Below are positions 44,326-56,515 of a DNA stretch of 64,000 bases, one piece after another. The notes below the pieces were generated by a model, which saw only the letters and a list, made by a program, of their open reading frames with translations, did not search any database and was not told where the DNA came from. Origin of the DNA: Imbricaverruca yamaguchii (lineage: Eukaryota > Arthropoda > Thecostraca > Neoverrucidae); the NCBI GenBank assembly GCA_034440575.1, contig JAOTOL010001634.1, positions 669,001-733,000 of the forward strand, in the 5' to 3' direction. How positions within the stretch are numbered: position 1 is the stretch's first letter; each line of letters opens with the position of its first letter. The position numbers and the translations under genes are program-made.

Positions 44326-45277
44326 TATAGGTATATATGTACATATATATCGTATAAGTGTATATGTACATATATATTTCGGAAGAAAAAGGATCAACTT
44401 AAACATTCCCGAAATAAAATATCAGTATTTCATACATTTGACCTCGTGACCTCATGACCCTGTGACCAGGTTACCTCCTGTGGCCCTGTTAGCACATCGA
44501 AATTGACAAATTTTACGACGGAATTAAAATGGACGTGATTTCGCTGACAAAACCAAGAATGCGTTCTTACAAATATCCGATATGCCACTTCGCTCTTCAT
44601 GACATTTTGCGATATTGCGTTTTCTGGGTAAGACGGATTTCGCGTAAGCTCCTCCACTGGAAAGCTACATGAAGTAGGTTGGTCACATACATACACATGA
44701 TTGGAAAACGATTTTCTAAGAAAAACATTTCTACCCTTTTAATGTAGATCATACAGTTTTCGTTAAAAACCATCTCCAATTTCAAGGTAACTAATTACCA
44801 ATATTTTTCATGGATTTGCTTACACGAACTACGCAATTGTACTTCGGAACAATTGGCATGTATTGAATAACAACAAACATGGAAATAACGCAACCAGACC
44901 CTATTGGATCAAGTTCTATTACCTACATGTTACATCTGGCGCGGTAGGTAGATACCTATAACAAATATGAGAATCACTTTTTGTCAGCGATCAAGTGTTA
45001 GGCAGGTCTATCATTTTGTTCTGAAGAAAAAGCGTTGCGTCTCCGTGGACTATGTTAAAGGCAAATAAAAGCCGGGGTGTTTTTATCGCGTACCTCTTCC
45101 CTCCCAACCCATCCGTACTCCGTGCACATATCCGTACTCACCATCCGTACACAGCTCAATACTCTCTAGCCTGGTGGCGGTTCCGAGAGAGATAAAGGCG
45201 CCGGCGTTGATGCTGGCGCACAACAGAGGGATTGACATCGGGAAAGAAACGGTAACAGGCTTAGCAGAGCGGGAGCA

Positions 45278-45856
45278 GTGTACGAATTAGTTTTCGAAAA
45301 ATGCCTTGTGGAAGGAGGACGTGATGATTTGTATTCGACGGACGTAAACGCTACAAGCAATTGTGATAGTCACTATGTCGATTCTTATCGGCGTCATACA
45401 AAGCGGATAACAAAAAAGAATGCTGCAGAAGTATCAGTAAGCACCATGGAAAACGCCAGCATCCTCACATTACCATGCTTTGTGTCAAATTTCCCAGTTG
45501 AAATTTTTGAAACTATGTTTAAATATCTCTGATTTTTACAGATTTTTATCACAATCAGCGTCAGAAAAGAAAAGGACGAAAAGGATACGCCGAAGGGAGA
45601 CTTGATGCAAACACAATTCAAAACACTGGCAGGCTTAGAAGAATATAGCATGCCAAAATCGACAAAGATGCAAAATTCATTTTGCAGAAATGAACTCCAA
45701 CTTGAACTCAAACTGGACTTTCCATCAAAGGAAATATGTTCGATTGGCTGCTGTCTACCTAAACCTGTTGAGAAGTCTCCAAAATATTCAAAGCTATACA
45801 AATTTCTGTATGCACATGGAGTTTCGCTAAAAACAACTTTAACAGATTTGTATTAA
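45278..45856 (+). CDS. Candidate two-exon coding region, unknown product
   Basis: An open block (about 45278-45435) reads EKCLVEGGRDDLYSTDVNAT and SYRRHTKRITKKNAAEVS, ending at TCA|GTAAGC, a good donor. A strong acceptor (TCTGATTTTTACAG, ending 45540) starts a block that is open in the matching phase (0) to TAA at 45856: FITISVRKEKDEKDTPKGDL, ELQLELKLDFPSKEICSIG and KLYKFLYAHGVSLKTTLTDL. The intron would be about 105 nt. No ATG suits the first block, so either an upstream exon supplies the start or this is not a gene. An AAATAAAAGCC TATA-like box lies at 45063. I recognise no domain. Confidence 0.35.
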
Positions 45857-47388
45857 AAAATATCCTCGGCCGAAGCGATGTGCCAGAGCAAGTGATCGCA
45901 AAATATATCTTTAAAATATCTGTGAATTGACATTTACTATCTTAGAAAGCCTTTTCCAGAAGCCCAAACCGTTGCTGTGCTTTTATTACCAAATTTAATG
46001 AATGAACTAGGCGTTGCAGGAACTAGAAATCCCAGTAAGCGGCGGAAAACATCATATTTAACCCATCACGCGAAGGTACAAGGTTAAAAATGTCATTTTT
46101 TCGAAATTTCCGAGAATACTTTGACAATTCCTAAGGTGTCCACGGCTCCAGATTCCATGTTCACTCCGAACATTCGGTTTCGGCGAACTTCGAAAACGAA
46201 GCCGTTTGTAACGATTTGGTTATCAAAGCTAAATTGACATCGTTTTCCCTGCTTTCATTTACCTAACATATGGACAATTGTGCAGCACAGTGTCCTATGC
46301 GCAGTGTCCACATGCGCAATGTCTCAAAAACGTGAATACTGAAGTCACATGAAGGTTGTGAAAATTATGTTTTCTGGCCTACGCGCACTACGACAGCAAA
46401 GTGTGGCTGGGCTTACAATAGGTGTTTGACTGTGCGTCTATATAAATGATGCTGTGAAGGTGGAAATAAAGCATAATTGTACTTCTTGTTGTGATGTTAG
46501 CATGGTCGAATATCGTCAGACAGCATCGTTGTCATGTGTAGTGGCATTCAGTACGTGTTGTACATAACCACCAGAAGTTATGGAGTAAGATTACGCCGTC
46601 ACATGGAAGTAAGCTACGACACTATGATGATCATAAAATGTTAAGCCCTTCAGGAAGCTACAAGAGATGCATTAGAGACCTTCTAATGTTTAAGCTAGAA
46701 AAACGAGTTCTCATCATCTGATGTCTATTTCGTCGTTCTATCCCATTGTTGTGAAATTGTGAACTGCTTAGCGTAGCGCAGTAAGGTGGAATAATATGCA
46801 ATACGTAGGGAGTGCTCAAAAAGTGAACACTGAAACCACAGTTAGCTTGTGAAAATGTTCGTATTTTCCGAGACATCCATGCCGTAACAAAAGCGCGCGT
46901 GTTTGCATTACGATAAGGATTCGACTATGTTGCAATGTCAGTGCGGCACGTACTGATTGCCTGCAGTCGACTCACCCATGAGCGAAGTCCGTACCTTTGA
47001 ACCGTACCTTTTACCTACCGTTTTACATTTTTACCTTTTACCAATTTTGGACGTACACCTCTCTCCTTTAGGGAAGTATCAGGGGCCGAGTAATCAATTG
47101 TTCAATCTGGATGGCTCTTCCGCTTGCTACAAGAAGCAAAGCTTTCTCTGATTTATACCCCTCATTAACTCGATTTGACATCTGACAACATGATGATAGT
47201 AGCACGGCATGATGTCATACGTACATCGATCCCTTTATATACAGTTGTCCCGTCGACTGACCTTAGTGCATATGCCATTGTTTGATTGACGATGATATGG
47301 GCGCTGTATGATCGACGCAGTCGAAGTGTCCATAAACTCCAATCACCAACCTATCAGTAATATGTGACCTTAAACTTTGTAAAGTTTA
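45857..47388. other. Intergenic; weak direct repeat
   Basis: No exon is supportable. About 60 bp at 46318-46376 (CTCAAAAACGTGAATACTGA) recurs diverged at 46813-46872 (CTCAAAAAGTGAACACTGAA), each followed by TTGTGAAAATKWTSGTTTTCYG-like sequence. AATAAA occurs at 46463. Confidence 0.45.
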
Positions 47389-48230
47389 TTAACCCTTCCG
47401 GTCTTGGTCTTTCCGGTCAGATCCTCACACCCCGTCTCGGGGGGGCGGTTAGTAACCCCCCTCTAAAACCGAAACTAAGCATCGCACGAAAACGAAAAAG
47501 GTGTCATCGGAAAGCGGTCGACGAGTAGGGTCCGGGTCCACCTCCCCCGAAAAAAATATTCCCCAAAAGTGATGTCACCAGGAGGCTAGATTTCACGACG
47601 TTTCACGACTTACATTATGTTTATGGCTCTGTGGAGTTCATTTTGGGGATGTATGAAAAAGCAAAATGTATTTGGAATAAGGAAAGAACGGCGAAATTGA
47701 CCAGGGCTATGATTTTGCTTCCTCCCCCCCAATAAAAAAGTTTTTAATTTCAAATTTTTGATTTTTAAAGTTTTTTTAATTTTCCTTTTCCATTGGGTAG
47801 AGCAGATCGAGGAACGTTGTTGGAAGTCAACTTGTCCTAATAAAAAATGCTTACTTTAGCCAGAATCCTCTATTTGAACTGCAATTTGTGAAATACGCAA
47901 AATTTAAATGTAGCCAAAAAAGAAAAAAAATTGCACTCGTACGTTTCGTTGCATCATCCCTAAAGATAAGCAACCGATGAAAGTTTTATTAAAATATCTG
48001 TATCCTTTAAGGCGTGACGACTGGTTGAACGTTTTTGGAGGTGACCTCACTTGACCTTGACTAACTCGTTGACCCTAGATGACCTGACTTCAAAATTTTG
48101 AAACAGCATGCCAAATTCATGTGGGAAAAGGTATGCCAAATTTGGGTGCGCTGCTCCACGCCGCTCATCCACTATCCGCGAAGAACCTGAGGGGGGACGG
48201 TTGAAGACCCCCCGAGACAGGACGGGTTAA
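47389..48230 (+). mobile_element. piggyBac-like MITE (family 1), copy 3
   Basis: It begins TTAACCCTTCCGGTCTTGG and ends GAGACAGGACGGGTTAA, with TTAA at both borders. All interior landmarks are present (GGTCGACGAGTAGGG, TTGGGTAGAGCAGATCG, GAACGTTGTTGGAAGTCAAC, TTGACCCTAGATGACCTGAC). No coding capacity. Confidence 0.87.
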
Positions 48231-49749
48231 GGCGAACTATAAGGCTTACATGAATAAGTTGTAAATATTTTTTTGTTAAGCACATGTGTTCTATATTGCC
48301 CTTCTTATCTCATTGTTCAATCCCCCGTAGTTTTTCAGTGGGAGACAGCCTACTCGAAATCTGTCCGTCCCGAAAATAGGAAAATCATAGAAATGGAAAA
48401 TCATGGAGAACGAACTTGTATATGGGATATTTGAAACAAAACACTTCGTTTTCATAAGCCAGGCAAATCTTGCCCGTTTGTATTTCTGCCATCAAACTTC
48501 TCAATTTCAATGGGTCACAGAAAGTTACGAGGTCACAAGGTTATAGGATAACGAGGCGAAACGTGAGCAATGTTGATATTTCATCACGTATATGTCTTCT
48601 TTGATCATTTTTCTTCTCAAAGCTGCATAATATGTCGCACTTCCTCCTCATTCTCGATGCAGACATCTATCGCCAAAAAATACCATGTTGTGACCTCAAA
48701 ATAATGCCGTAGTCTGTAACTTCGAAACCGTTGGTCGGATCGAGCTAATACTTATTTAGGCGTGTTCAAGGCACAAGACAACCCTGTACACTAATTTTGG
48801 TCTAAATACAAATTTAATGGGTGCAAAATTAGATTAGTGATAGCATTTGATAGTGGATGCAAATTGTTTTCTATCTGTCGTGGAACGCAAAAAAAAGCTC
48901 ATACCAAAATTTATCGAGCAAACAAGTTGACTAAGAGCTAAGCCGATTTCTCAATATACACATTGGGGGCAAATATGCAAAGAAAGCCGATGATAAGCTG
49001 CCGATCTGTTCCTGATTATCTCTTTTGCAAGAACTAAATGAACCGGTTTAGAAAAATAGAACAAAAAACGTTTCGCACGAAGTAATTAAAAGTAACTTGC
49101 TTCCAAAATGTTCAAGAACCATTGCAGGTTACTTTATATTACAACAGTAAGTAGCTGTTCACCTGATAATGCAAACCAAATCGAAACAAGTCCCGCTAAC
49201 TATGAACAATGTAGCTTAGAAGAATTCACTTCCGTATGTAGATTGCAAACCATAAGGAACGTAAGCTACATTGGCCATACTACCACCAACCAGCCCGTCA
49301 CTAGAACTCACCTGTCAATTAAATAGCGGCACACCAAAAGCCCACACTCAATCCTAATCTGAATCCTCTCACCTCCAGTGAGCGATATGTGCGAGGCCCT
49401 CCGGTACGGGTACAAAAACACGAAATAAAATTGACACGACACGACCTGTTTCCACATATTTCCTGAATGCACCCTTCAAAGGATGATGGCGCCTTTAGAG
49501 GTACAATGCAGGTGCATTGCGGGCACAATGCAGGTGCAAGGCACCAAGGGAAAGAACGTAATGCAATGGAAAATGCGTGGCGTACGAAGGCTGCATTCTT
49601 TCGCTGGACCAGCATACTATACAGACGGCAGGATTTGGTTTCCGTCGGTTCTGCCAGCGGCTAGGATATCACCGCTCAGTAAGTGATGCTCCAGACATCC
49701 GGCTTGGTGGCCAGACGTCGCAGAGAAAGCCAGCCAATCCAAACAGAAA

Positions 49750-49925
49750 TGACAAATCCAGAGGTGAATGCAGCGCGAAGATCTTGCCGGCTGAGTTCAG
49801 CTATAGATGGGCATAGGTGAGCCGGCATTGGAAACGGATACTCAGTCCTAGTGATTCGCAGACACATCAACGTCAAAACGGGCACTGATTCGTGCCAACC
49901 TGGTGGGGGAAACACAAATTTCAGA
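49750..49925 (-). repeat. Dispersed repeat pair, member 2
   Basis: This is the inverse of 42260-42455: GCAGCGCGAAGATCTTGCCG, GGAAACGGATACTCAGTCC and AACGTCAAAACGGGCACTG. Divergence is moderate, with small indels. Confidence 0.6.
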
Positions 49926-51654
49926 CAGCAATGAATGGTGCCTATATGCTAGCTCCCGCGACCTAAACGCTCCTGGTTCGCGCTATCTGGGACACACGGA
50001 CGGCTCCTCATCTGAGGTGTGTGCTGTATGACTCTAGCGACCCGTGAGCATGAGTCAGAAACCCCCTCCCACAAGAGAGAGGAATTTCCAAATACCAACT
50101 GGAGTGGTGGCGGAGTAGTGGCGGAGGCCTGCATCACTCACGGCGGCAGAAATGACCAATGGACGGCAAGTAGACCAATGAGAAGAAGATGTAGTCAAGA
50201 GGATGCTAACTGCAACGCCAAAGGCAAGAAAGTAGACAAGAGAACGACAGCGCAGTTGCATGGCGCGAAGGAAAAGGAGCGGAGCCAGTCTCGTGTTTTG
50301 TCCTGCAGCGATGCGTCGAGAGCAGAGGGCAGAGGCCAGGGTACGACTTCCGTTTTCGGCATTTTCGACTTGGCTGCTCGACTTGAAGGGCTATTGATGT
50401 CCACCGCCTTGGTGAGCTGACCACTGGGTCGCCATTTGTCATATAGATTGACAGAACTGATTTGACAGCCCAATCGCAGCAATCCGACATGATTCATCGC
50501 GGGAAATTTTGGTAGCTCGGGCTAGTTGCCACCGAGTTCGATTCGGGCATACCTCATTGCCATGGCAACCCCGATAGAGGGGTACATTAAGCAGAGAGGG
50601 CTAGCATGACTGAAACGTCCACAGGGATTCGGACACAGACCCCACGTGGTCGTCCGTTCCTAACGGTTGCGCCCCACACCCAATCCCGTCCCCAAATCGG
50701 TGGATACGTCCTCACAAGCGATTGAAATTTAAGTGTGCTTGTGGACGATATGTTGTAGCAAATTGAGTCGTCGCATGTTTGAGAGGACACTTGCTTTGGG
50801 AGAGCAGTACTGAGCAGGGTGCAAGTGGCGGATGGGTTGGCGTGACGCTCTTTTCGCCGCGAGTTTGGGTAACTGAAAGCTGAAGGCAAGTAATTCGTGA
50901 ATGACCGATGGGGGACATCGACTAACAAGAATGCATTACTTAAATAAACCATTTACTCTCAGTTATATAGGGACCGCCAAGCAATATATCGGTAGCCAGG
51001 TAGCCGTCTTATCAGGTCTTTGGAAAGGGTACCGACAGGTTTAAAATGGTGTTCTGTAAAACTGTACGAGACCGTGGTGAAATCATCATTATGTAAGTTC
51101 CCGCCAAATTCGGAACTGTAAGAAGACGGTTGACAACTCATTCTCAATCAACGTCCCGGGTCAAATTCCACCTATCTTAGCCGAATTATACGCACGAACC
51201 GTTAAGCTGGTTGTAACTTACTGTGACCCCTTTGCAGGCGGAGTTTGGGACCTGGAAAAAGCCTATAATTCGGAATGAATGGCAGGGTATTACTTTTCAT
51301 GCGCAATTCAATACAACGGAAAGCGCAACTCTTGCACCGTGAAAGTCACACCACTTCAGGAAATCACTCTAAAGCGTGGTGTATCCAACCCAGGCGTAGG
51401 TCTGCAGCTGCAGTAGATAAGTAGAACCGTCCTGACTGCAGGAAGTCCATTCCGGCTCAAGACCATGATATTGCATTCATGGCTTCATTACTGCTCCGCT
51501 GCTGCTCAAGGTCATTCGCTCCGGTTAGGTTTCCGCTTGTGGGAATGAACGGATAACTCTACTTAAGTAAGTGGAGTTTCGCCTGTTATGGTTTTTTATC
51601 TACCATTATCCTGCCACGCTACAGACCGAGTCGCTATTTAGCCGTTCTGTGCCG

Positions 51655-51770
51655 GTTCTGAGCGTTAACCCACCATAGCGCTAACCCGCCGTTCTAAGCG
51701 TTAACTCGTTAACCCGCGTTAACCCGCCAAGCGTTAACCCGCCGATTCCAAGCGTTACCCCGCCAAATTT
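51655..51770. repeat. Short tandem array of AGCGTTAACCCGCC
   Basis: Around seven imperfect units of AGCGTTAACCCGCC (14-20-bp spacing) occur. Each contains TTAACCC, the same heptamer that forms the left terminus of the family 1 MITEs. Confidence 0.8.
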
Positions 51771-52169
51771 ACTTTAAATCTTGATGTAATAGGTGTAGCC
51801 ATTAATTGACCGGGAAAGGTAAAATACAACGCCTGGTTCCAAATAGAACCAAGCTTTCGCTATAAAATGCATTACTCCTTGTGGCCGTAGTGGTAGTACT
51901 TAAGAGGAAAATTCGCATGGAAGATTTGCATACAAGCTGATTTTAACATTGGACATCCGTGAAAGCTACACGCAACCTGATCCTATTTAGTCCTCACTTT
52001 AGTGGTGTAATCATTGTCAAATTTCTACGTCCACTTTCAAGTAGAGCAACATCTAAGGCAACTGCCAAAAATATTCGGGATGTCGTACTATTAGTGTACA
52101 GGCAACTGCCACCAAATCTGTCAATCAGCCCTCCCTGTAATACTGAAAAGCAAGCCCTCTATTCTTATA

Positions 52170-52765
52170 ATGATTGTTTATGCTGTTTTTAAAGATGTTC
52201 AATGTGCTGCTACTTACAATGGCTTCTGGCAGCTGGTTCCAGTGTTCTACTAACCTGTTGGTGAAGAAAGTCTGTCTTAACCTTGTTCTGCTGTGGTTAA
52301 CTTTAATTTTGAATTTATGACCTCAAATTGCATCATTTCTGTTAAATTTAAACATTTCCCAAAGATATCCCCTCTCCAGACCATGGACAAATTTAAACAC
52401 CTCGATGAGATCTCCTCTCAGCCTTCTATATCTAAGTGAAAACACAATTTCTTCAATCTTTCCTCATATGCCAGGATGCTTATGCCATTAACCATTTTTG
52501 TAGCCCTCTTTTGCCCTCTCTCTAAAAGCCAACGATCTTTTTCATAGCTAGGAGACCAAGCTTGGATGCAGTATTCCAAATGTGGCCTGACATATGCACA
52601 GTAAAGCTTCCTGATGACTTCCTCACTTCTGTATGATACATTCCTATTGATTGCCCCAAGCATTCTCAGTGCCTTCTTCCTGGCTTCCTTGGTCTGTTCT
52701 GATGCCCCCAATTTTGTGTTTAGGATAACACCTAAATCCTTCTCCTGTTGAATCACTGATAACAC
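52170..52765 (-). pseudogene. CR1/Rex1-like LINE C-terminal region
   Basis: It reads QQEKDLGVILNTKLGASEQT, VIRKLYCAYVRPHLEYCIQA and LLERGQKRATKMVNGI, up to a TGA at 52418. The family continuation (SLRYRRLRGDLIEVFKFV) follows at once in another frame, showing a one-base frameshift at about 52440. A further in-frame TGA interrupts RNDAI-stop-GHKFKIKV. Confidence 0.85.
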
Positions 52766-52821
52766 TTGGCACCCATCAAGTATGGAGCCTTCATATGCTG
52801 CTTATCTACATGCATGATTTC

Positions 52822-53331
52822 TCACTTAACAAAATTAAATATCATTTGCCATTCTTCGGACCACTTCACAAGTTCGTCTAAGTCTTTTTGCAGCGAGATA
52901 TCCTCATTTTGACCTGTTATTGCCCTAAAGACCTTCAAATCTTCCGCAAATTGCAAAACTTCACTGCTTATGTCACTTTCAATGTTATTTACAAATATAA
53001 TGAACGGTAGTGGCCCCAGTACTGACCCCTGGGGGACACCACTAAGAACGTTTTGCCATGATGACTTTGTACCGTTTAGCATCACTCTTTGCTGTCTACC
53101 TGAAAGCCACAACTCTATCCATTTTAAGATGCTACCTGCAAAACCATGGGCCTGAAGCTGTATCATTAACCGTTTATGGGGTACCTTGTCAAAGGCCTTA
53201 CTAAAGTCAAGATATGCTACATCAACCTGATTTCCCTGATCAAATTGTTCTGTGGCGAAGTTCAAAAAGTCCAAGAGGTTTGTGAGACACGATCGTCCTT
53301 TTCTAAACCCATGTTGAGTATCTTGAATCAA
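52822..53331 (-). pseudogene. CR1/Rex1-like reverse transcriptase core
   Basis: An uninterrupted stretch contains TQHGFRKGRSCLTNLLDF, VDVAYLDFSKAFDKVPHKRL (palm A), LSGVPQGSVLGPLPFIIFVN (motif B) and LQFAEDLKVF in place of the usual F/Y-A-D-D (motif C). The Asp to Glu change at the first catalytic Asp of motif C should inactivate polymerisation. The open frame suggests moderate age despite this. Confidence 0.88.
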
Positions 53332-53621
53332 TCTGCTACCTTCCAGATAAATAACTATTCTATCCTTGATAATTGATTCGAGTACCTTGCAGACTAGGAA
53401 TGTGAGACTTACTGGCCTATAATTTTCAACTTTCCCTCTTTCTCCTTTTTTGAAAATAGGAACTACATTTGGCCTTTTCCAATCTGTTGGAATTTCATTT
53501 TGTGAAACTGATGGTGTACGCTCGGCAGATCGGTCATATCTTCCAATGTAAACGCTGATTTAAACTGATTGCTCAGCTCCTCAACCATCTCACTATCCTC
53601 ACCCAATGTAGTCCCATTTAC

Positions 53622-54040
53622 TTACAGTGGACCAATTGTGCTAGAAACTTTACTCACCTTGTAGAAACTAAAGACATTTTTACTGCCCCCATTACAGTTC
53701 CTAGCTAAATCCAGTTGTTTTGCTCGCTTTGCTGCTCTGGTTTTTTGCTTCACAGTGTCTCTAGCTTTTCGATACGCCTTTAGATTAACTATATTTGAAG
53801 CTTCTTTAAACAATCTAAATGCAGCTTTCCTAGCCTTAATTGCTTTTATCTTAATTGCTTTTTTAAATTTCCCCCACATGTGCCTTGAATCTAATTATGT
53901 TATGGTCACTTCTTCCCAGAGTTTCTCCTGCAGTCAAGTCTTGGACCAAGTCACTTAAATCCGAGAATAAAAGGTCCAAGAATGAGCCATGCCTGATAGG
54001 TTTGGATACAAACTGGTGTAAATATAAATAAAAGTAAACT
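53622..54040 (-). pseudogene. CR1/Rex1-like LINE endonuclease end and linker
   Basis: LHQFVSKPIRHGSFLDLLFS and GETLGRSDHNIIRF are the last motifs of the APE endonuclease (SDHN in place of SDHxPI). A Lys/Arg-rich stretch with AKRAKQLDLARNCNGGSKNV and FSFYKVSK follows, the usual linker before the RT. A stop separates the two parts. Confidence 0.82.
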
Positions 54041-56515
54041 AAAACCAACTATTCTTGAAGACAAATATGGTGGTTATGTGGTATTAACATGGAAACACTG
54101 ATAACAAATCAGACAAAAACATGGACTGGACTTGTTGAATCGTACCTACCAACTTCTTCATCCACAGTTCCTTTGTGAATTAAATATCAGCAAATCGTTT
54201 TAAAACCACATTAAAACCACATTAAACATCAGCCAATTGTTTTATAACCGGATCAATCTGCAGATATATCAAAAGGTATGAAGTGCAAAAGAAAACGAAT
54301 CAGATCGACGTCACATGAGTTTGGCCACCGGGTTCAACACTGCGCGCAATTGCACCACAACTGTCTTACCTCTGCCATATTTGTCGATCGCAACCGCAAA
54401 TTGAACTTGAAATTCTGAGATTTATGTAGCTAAACATATTGCCTTGATTAAGTCTCCCAGGTATTTGGTGATGCGGTTTGACCTTGTATAGCGTCTTGTA
54501 AGCTACGGCTTAGTACCTGCCTGTTGCTTTCTTCAAGAATAGGAACTATAATAGGGTTGCATGCAGCTTCTTTCTGACTTGTTTTTTTTTCATTGTATCA
54601 TAAGCTGTCAGATATATTTGACTCACATGTGACTATTGTTGGTTCAGGTGAAGGCTGGGGTGTCCATTGAATTAATATTGAATGTATGCATATTGTCATT
54701 GGATATATAGATGGGTAGGTACCTAGGGAAATATCAAGCTTATGGTGCGATGGGTTGGCTCTGAAGATGAATATAGTTTGCAAATTCACTATCTCAATGA
54801 TAGCTGATTGTTGTTGACGACTGGATTATGTGCATGTTTGACACTGACTGGAAATTTAGAATGGAATGAATCCACTTCAAGTTCCATATGCAAGTGCTTT
54901 TGCCATTGGTCATGTGTGCGAGCATTATTATGACAATGCAATTGTTGTCTAGTGGCTTTGAAGATTTTTCATATAATCTGGTTTAAAATGCATGAGCATC
55001 ACCTAATCTGAACATTTTATGATGTAAGTTGTGCTTGCAAAGTGGAAGGAAATCCAACTCGTTTGTTTTTCCACACAATTTTCAATTTTGCAGCAAGAAG
55101 TGGATAGTCAATCCGCTATCCAATCCATATCTGTTCCACTTCATCACAAAATGTGTTGCTTGGCATCAGCTAAGTTTTCTAAGTAGCATGATGCTTTGTG
55201 TGTTTTACTTTGGCTTTCTTATCGGCATAAATATAGCATTGTTTATTGGGGGACCCAAATCAACATTAAGGGGGCCAAGATCAACATTGGTGGGGCCATG
55301 GCTCCCACAAAAGAATACAAATCGACGCCCCTGGTCCCTAACGATAATCCCTTGTGATTATCGAGTGGGGTCAAAATCCGACGATTTTTTGTTGGAGGTG
55401 AGGTGCAGTGGTGAATGCCTCACCAGATTTCGATGCCTCGGACCGCCCCTGGCCAGACATGCTGAGTCCTGGTATCGTACACCATTGGAAGAAGGTTGAA
55501 AAGATGGAAGAAGGCCGTCAGGAGGTTGGACGGCAGGAAAACTTCGGGACTCATGCAATCCGGATGGTAGTAGGGAGGAGGTGAATGCAATGTGTGAAGA
55601 TGAGCAAGCGCAGAGTATGATTGAATAACAGATAGGATTATTGAGTAACAGTATGATATGCATATACGATTGAATACAGGCAGTTTAAGAACCAGCGGGG
55701 GAAGCCGCTTGGGATTCGCGACGGCTTGGAATTCAACGGATCCCGCCATGGGTGCGATTTACTCATCATGTACGGCAACATATGATCAAAGGGAGTAAGT
55801 CTTCCTTGATATGTGGTCGGTGTCGATGGCGTATTACAGGCTATAAACCTGTATTTCGTCCGTCCCTTCGTGGCAACATAGTACTTAACACTATCGAGAC
55901 TAATTCCCATCGTCTCTATCAGCTTATCTTGCCGAGGAAATCTTACTTGCCTATGTGGTGATCTCCTCCCCCTGAAACTTGACCTAGAAAGTTAAAGTGT
56001 TTAGGAAGGGAGGTTAATGCACGCGACATCCACTCGAATGGGAAGAGGAAAGTGAAGGGTGACAGAGGTGCGATGTTCTGATATGCGGCACTCAAGAGGT
56101 AAATATGTTTTACGGGTTGTAAGCCACGAAATGTCAATGGGCACATTTTTTTCATAAAGTCGAATGCTGCAAGCTGCGAGAATTTGGCCTCCTTTTAAGT
56201 GAATATTATTTAGATTTCGGAGCTTTCACAATACATCAGTGACCTTGTACAATTTAAATAATCGGCTCAAACAGTCTCCACCCGATCCAAAATTCGTGAC
56301 GTCACTTGGTCATGGCGGATGTCATTTATCAGCCAACCACGTCGGGAAAACGAAATTTATCGCGTTAGTGGCAGCAAGTTGTCGCCATCGCCAGCTAGTA
56401 TGCTACCAAAATACAGACGTCGGCATCACGCCCCGACACACCCCACCCCTTTACCCACGGCCGAGACCCTCTTACAGCACATGGGCAGGAGCCCCATCTC
56501 CGCTTGCGCCGTACA
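54041..56515. other. Intergenic stretch without a supportable gene
   Basis: No exon can be supported. About 55240-55450 has a dispersed-repeat copy (see 24040-24370) preceded by GGGGGACCCAAATCAACATT/GGGGCCAAGATCAACATTGG direct repeats. The minus frame at 55638-55910 (ISLDSVKYYVATKGRTKYRF) is the most protein-like peptide here but has no recognisable family or splice partners. Confidence 0.45.

Larger units (their letters stand above)
48231..52169. other. Intergenic stretch without a supportable gene
   Basis: Open frames are short. The longest minus-strand ones (50195-50497, 50587-50952) have no motif and no plausible splice partners. Within it lie a dispersed repeat copy (49750-49925) and a TTAACCCGCC short tandem array (about 51660-51770). 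Confidence 0.45.
52170..54040 (-). mobile_element. 5'-truncated LINE, CR1/Rex1/L2-like
   Basis: The minus strand encodes, in order, the end of an APE-type endonuclease (FLDLLFSDLSDLVQDLTAG, GRSDHNIIRF), a basic linker, a reverse transcriptase and a typical C-terminal domain (RRLRGDLIEVFKFVHGLE, FFTNRLVEHWNQLPEAIV, LNIFKNSI) running to about 52170. There is no RNase H, which fits the CR1/Rex1/L2 side of non-LTR elements; the clade is an inference. It is truncated within the endonuclease and has frameshifts, a stop and an altered RT active site. It is a different lineage from the LINE at 37-41 kb. Confidence 0.87.
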
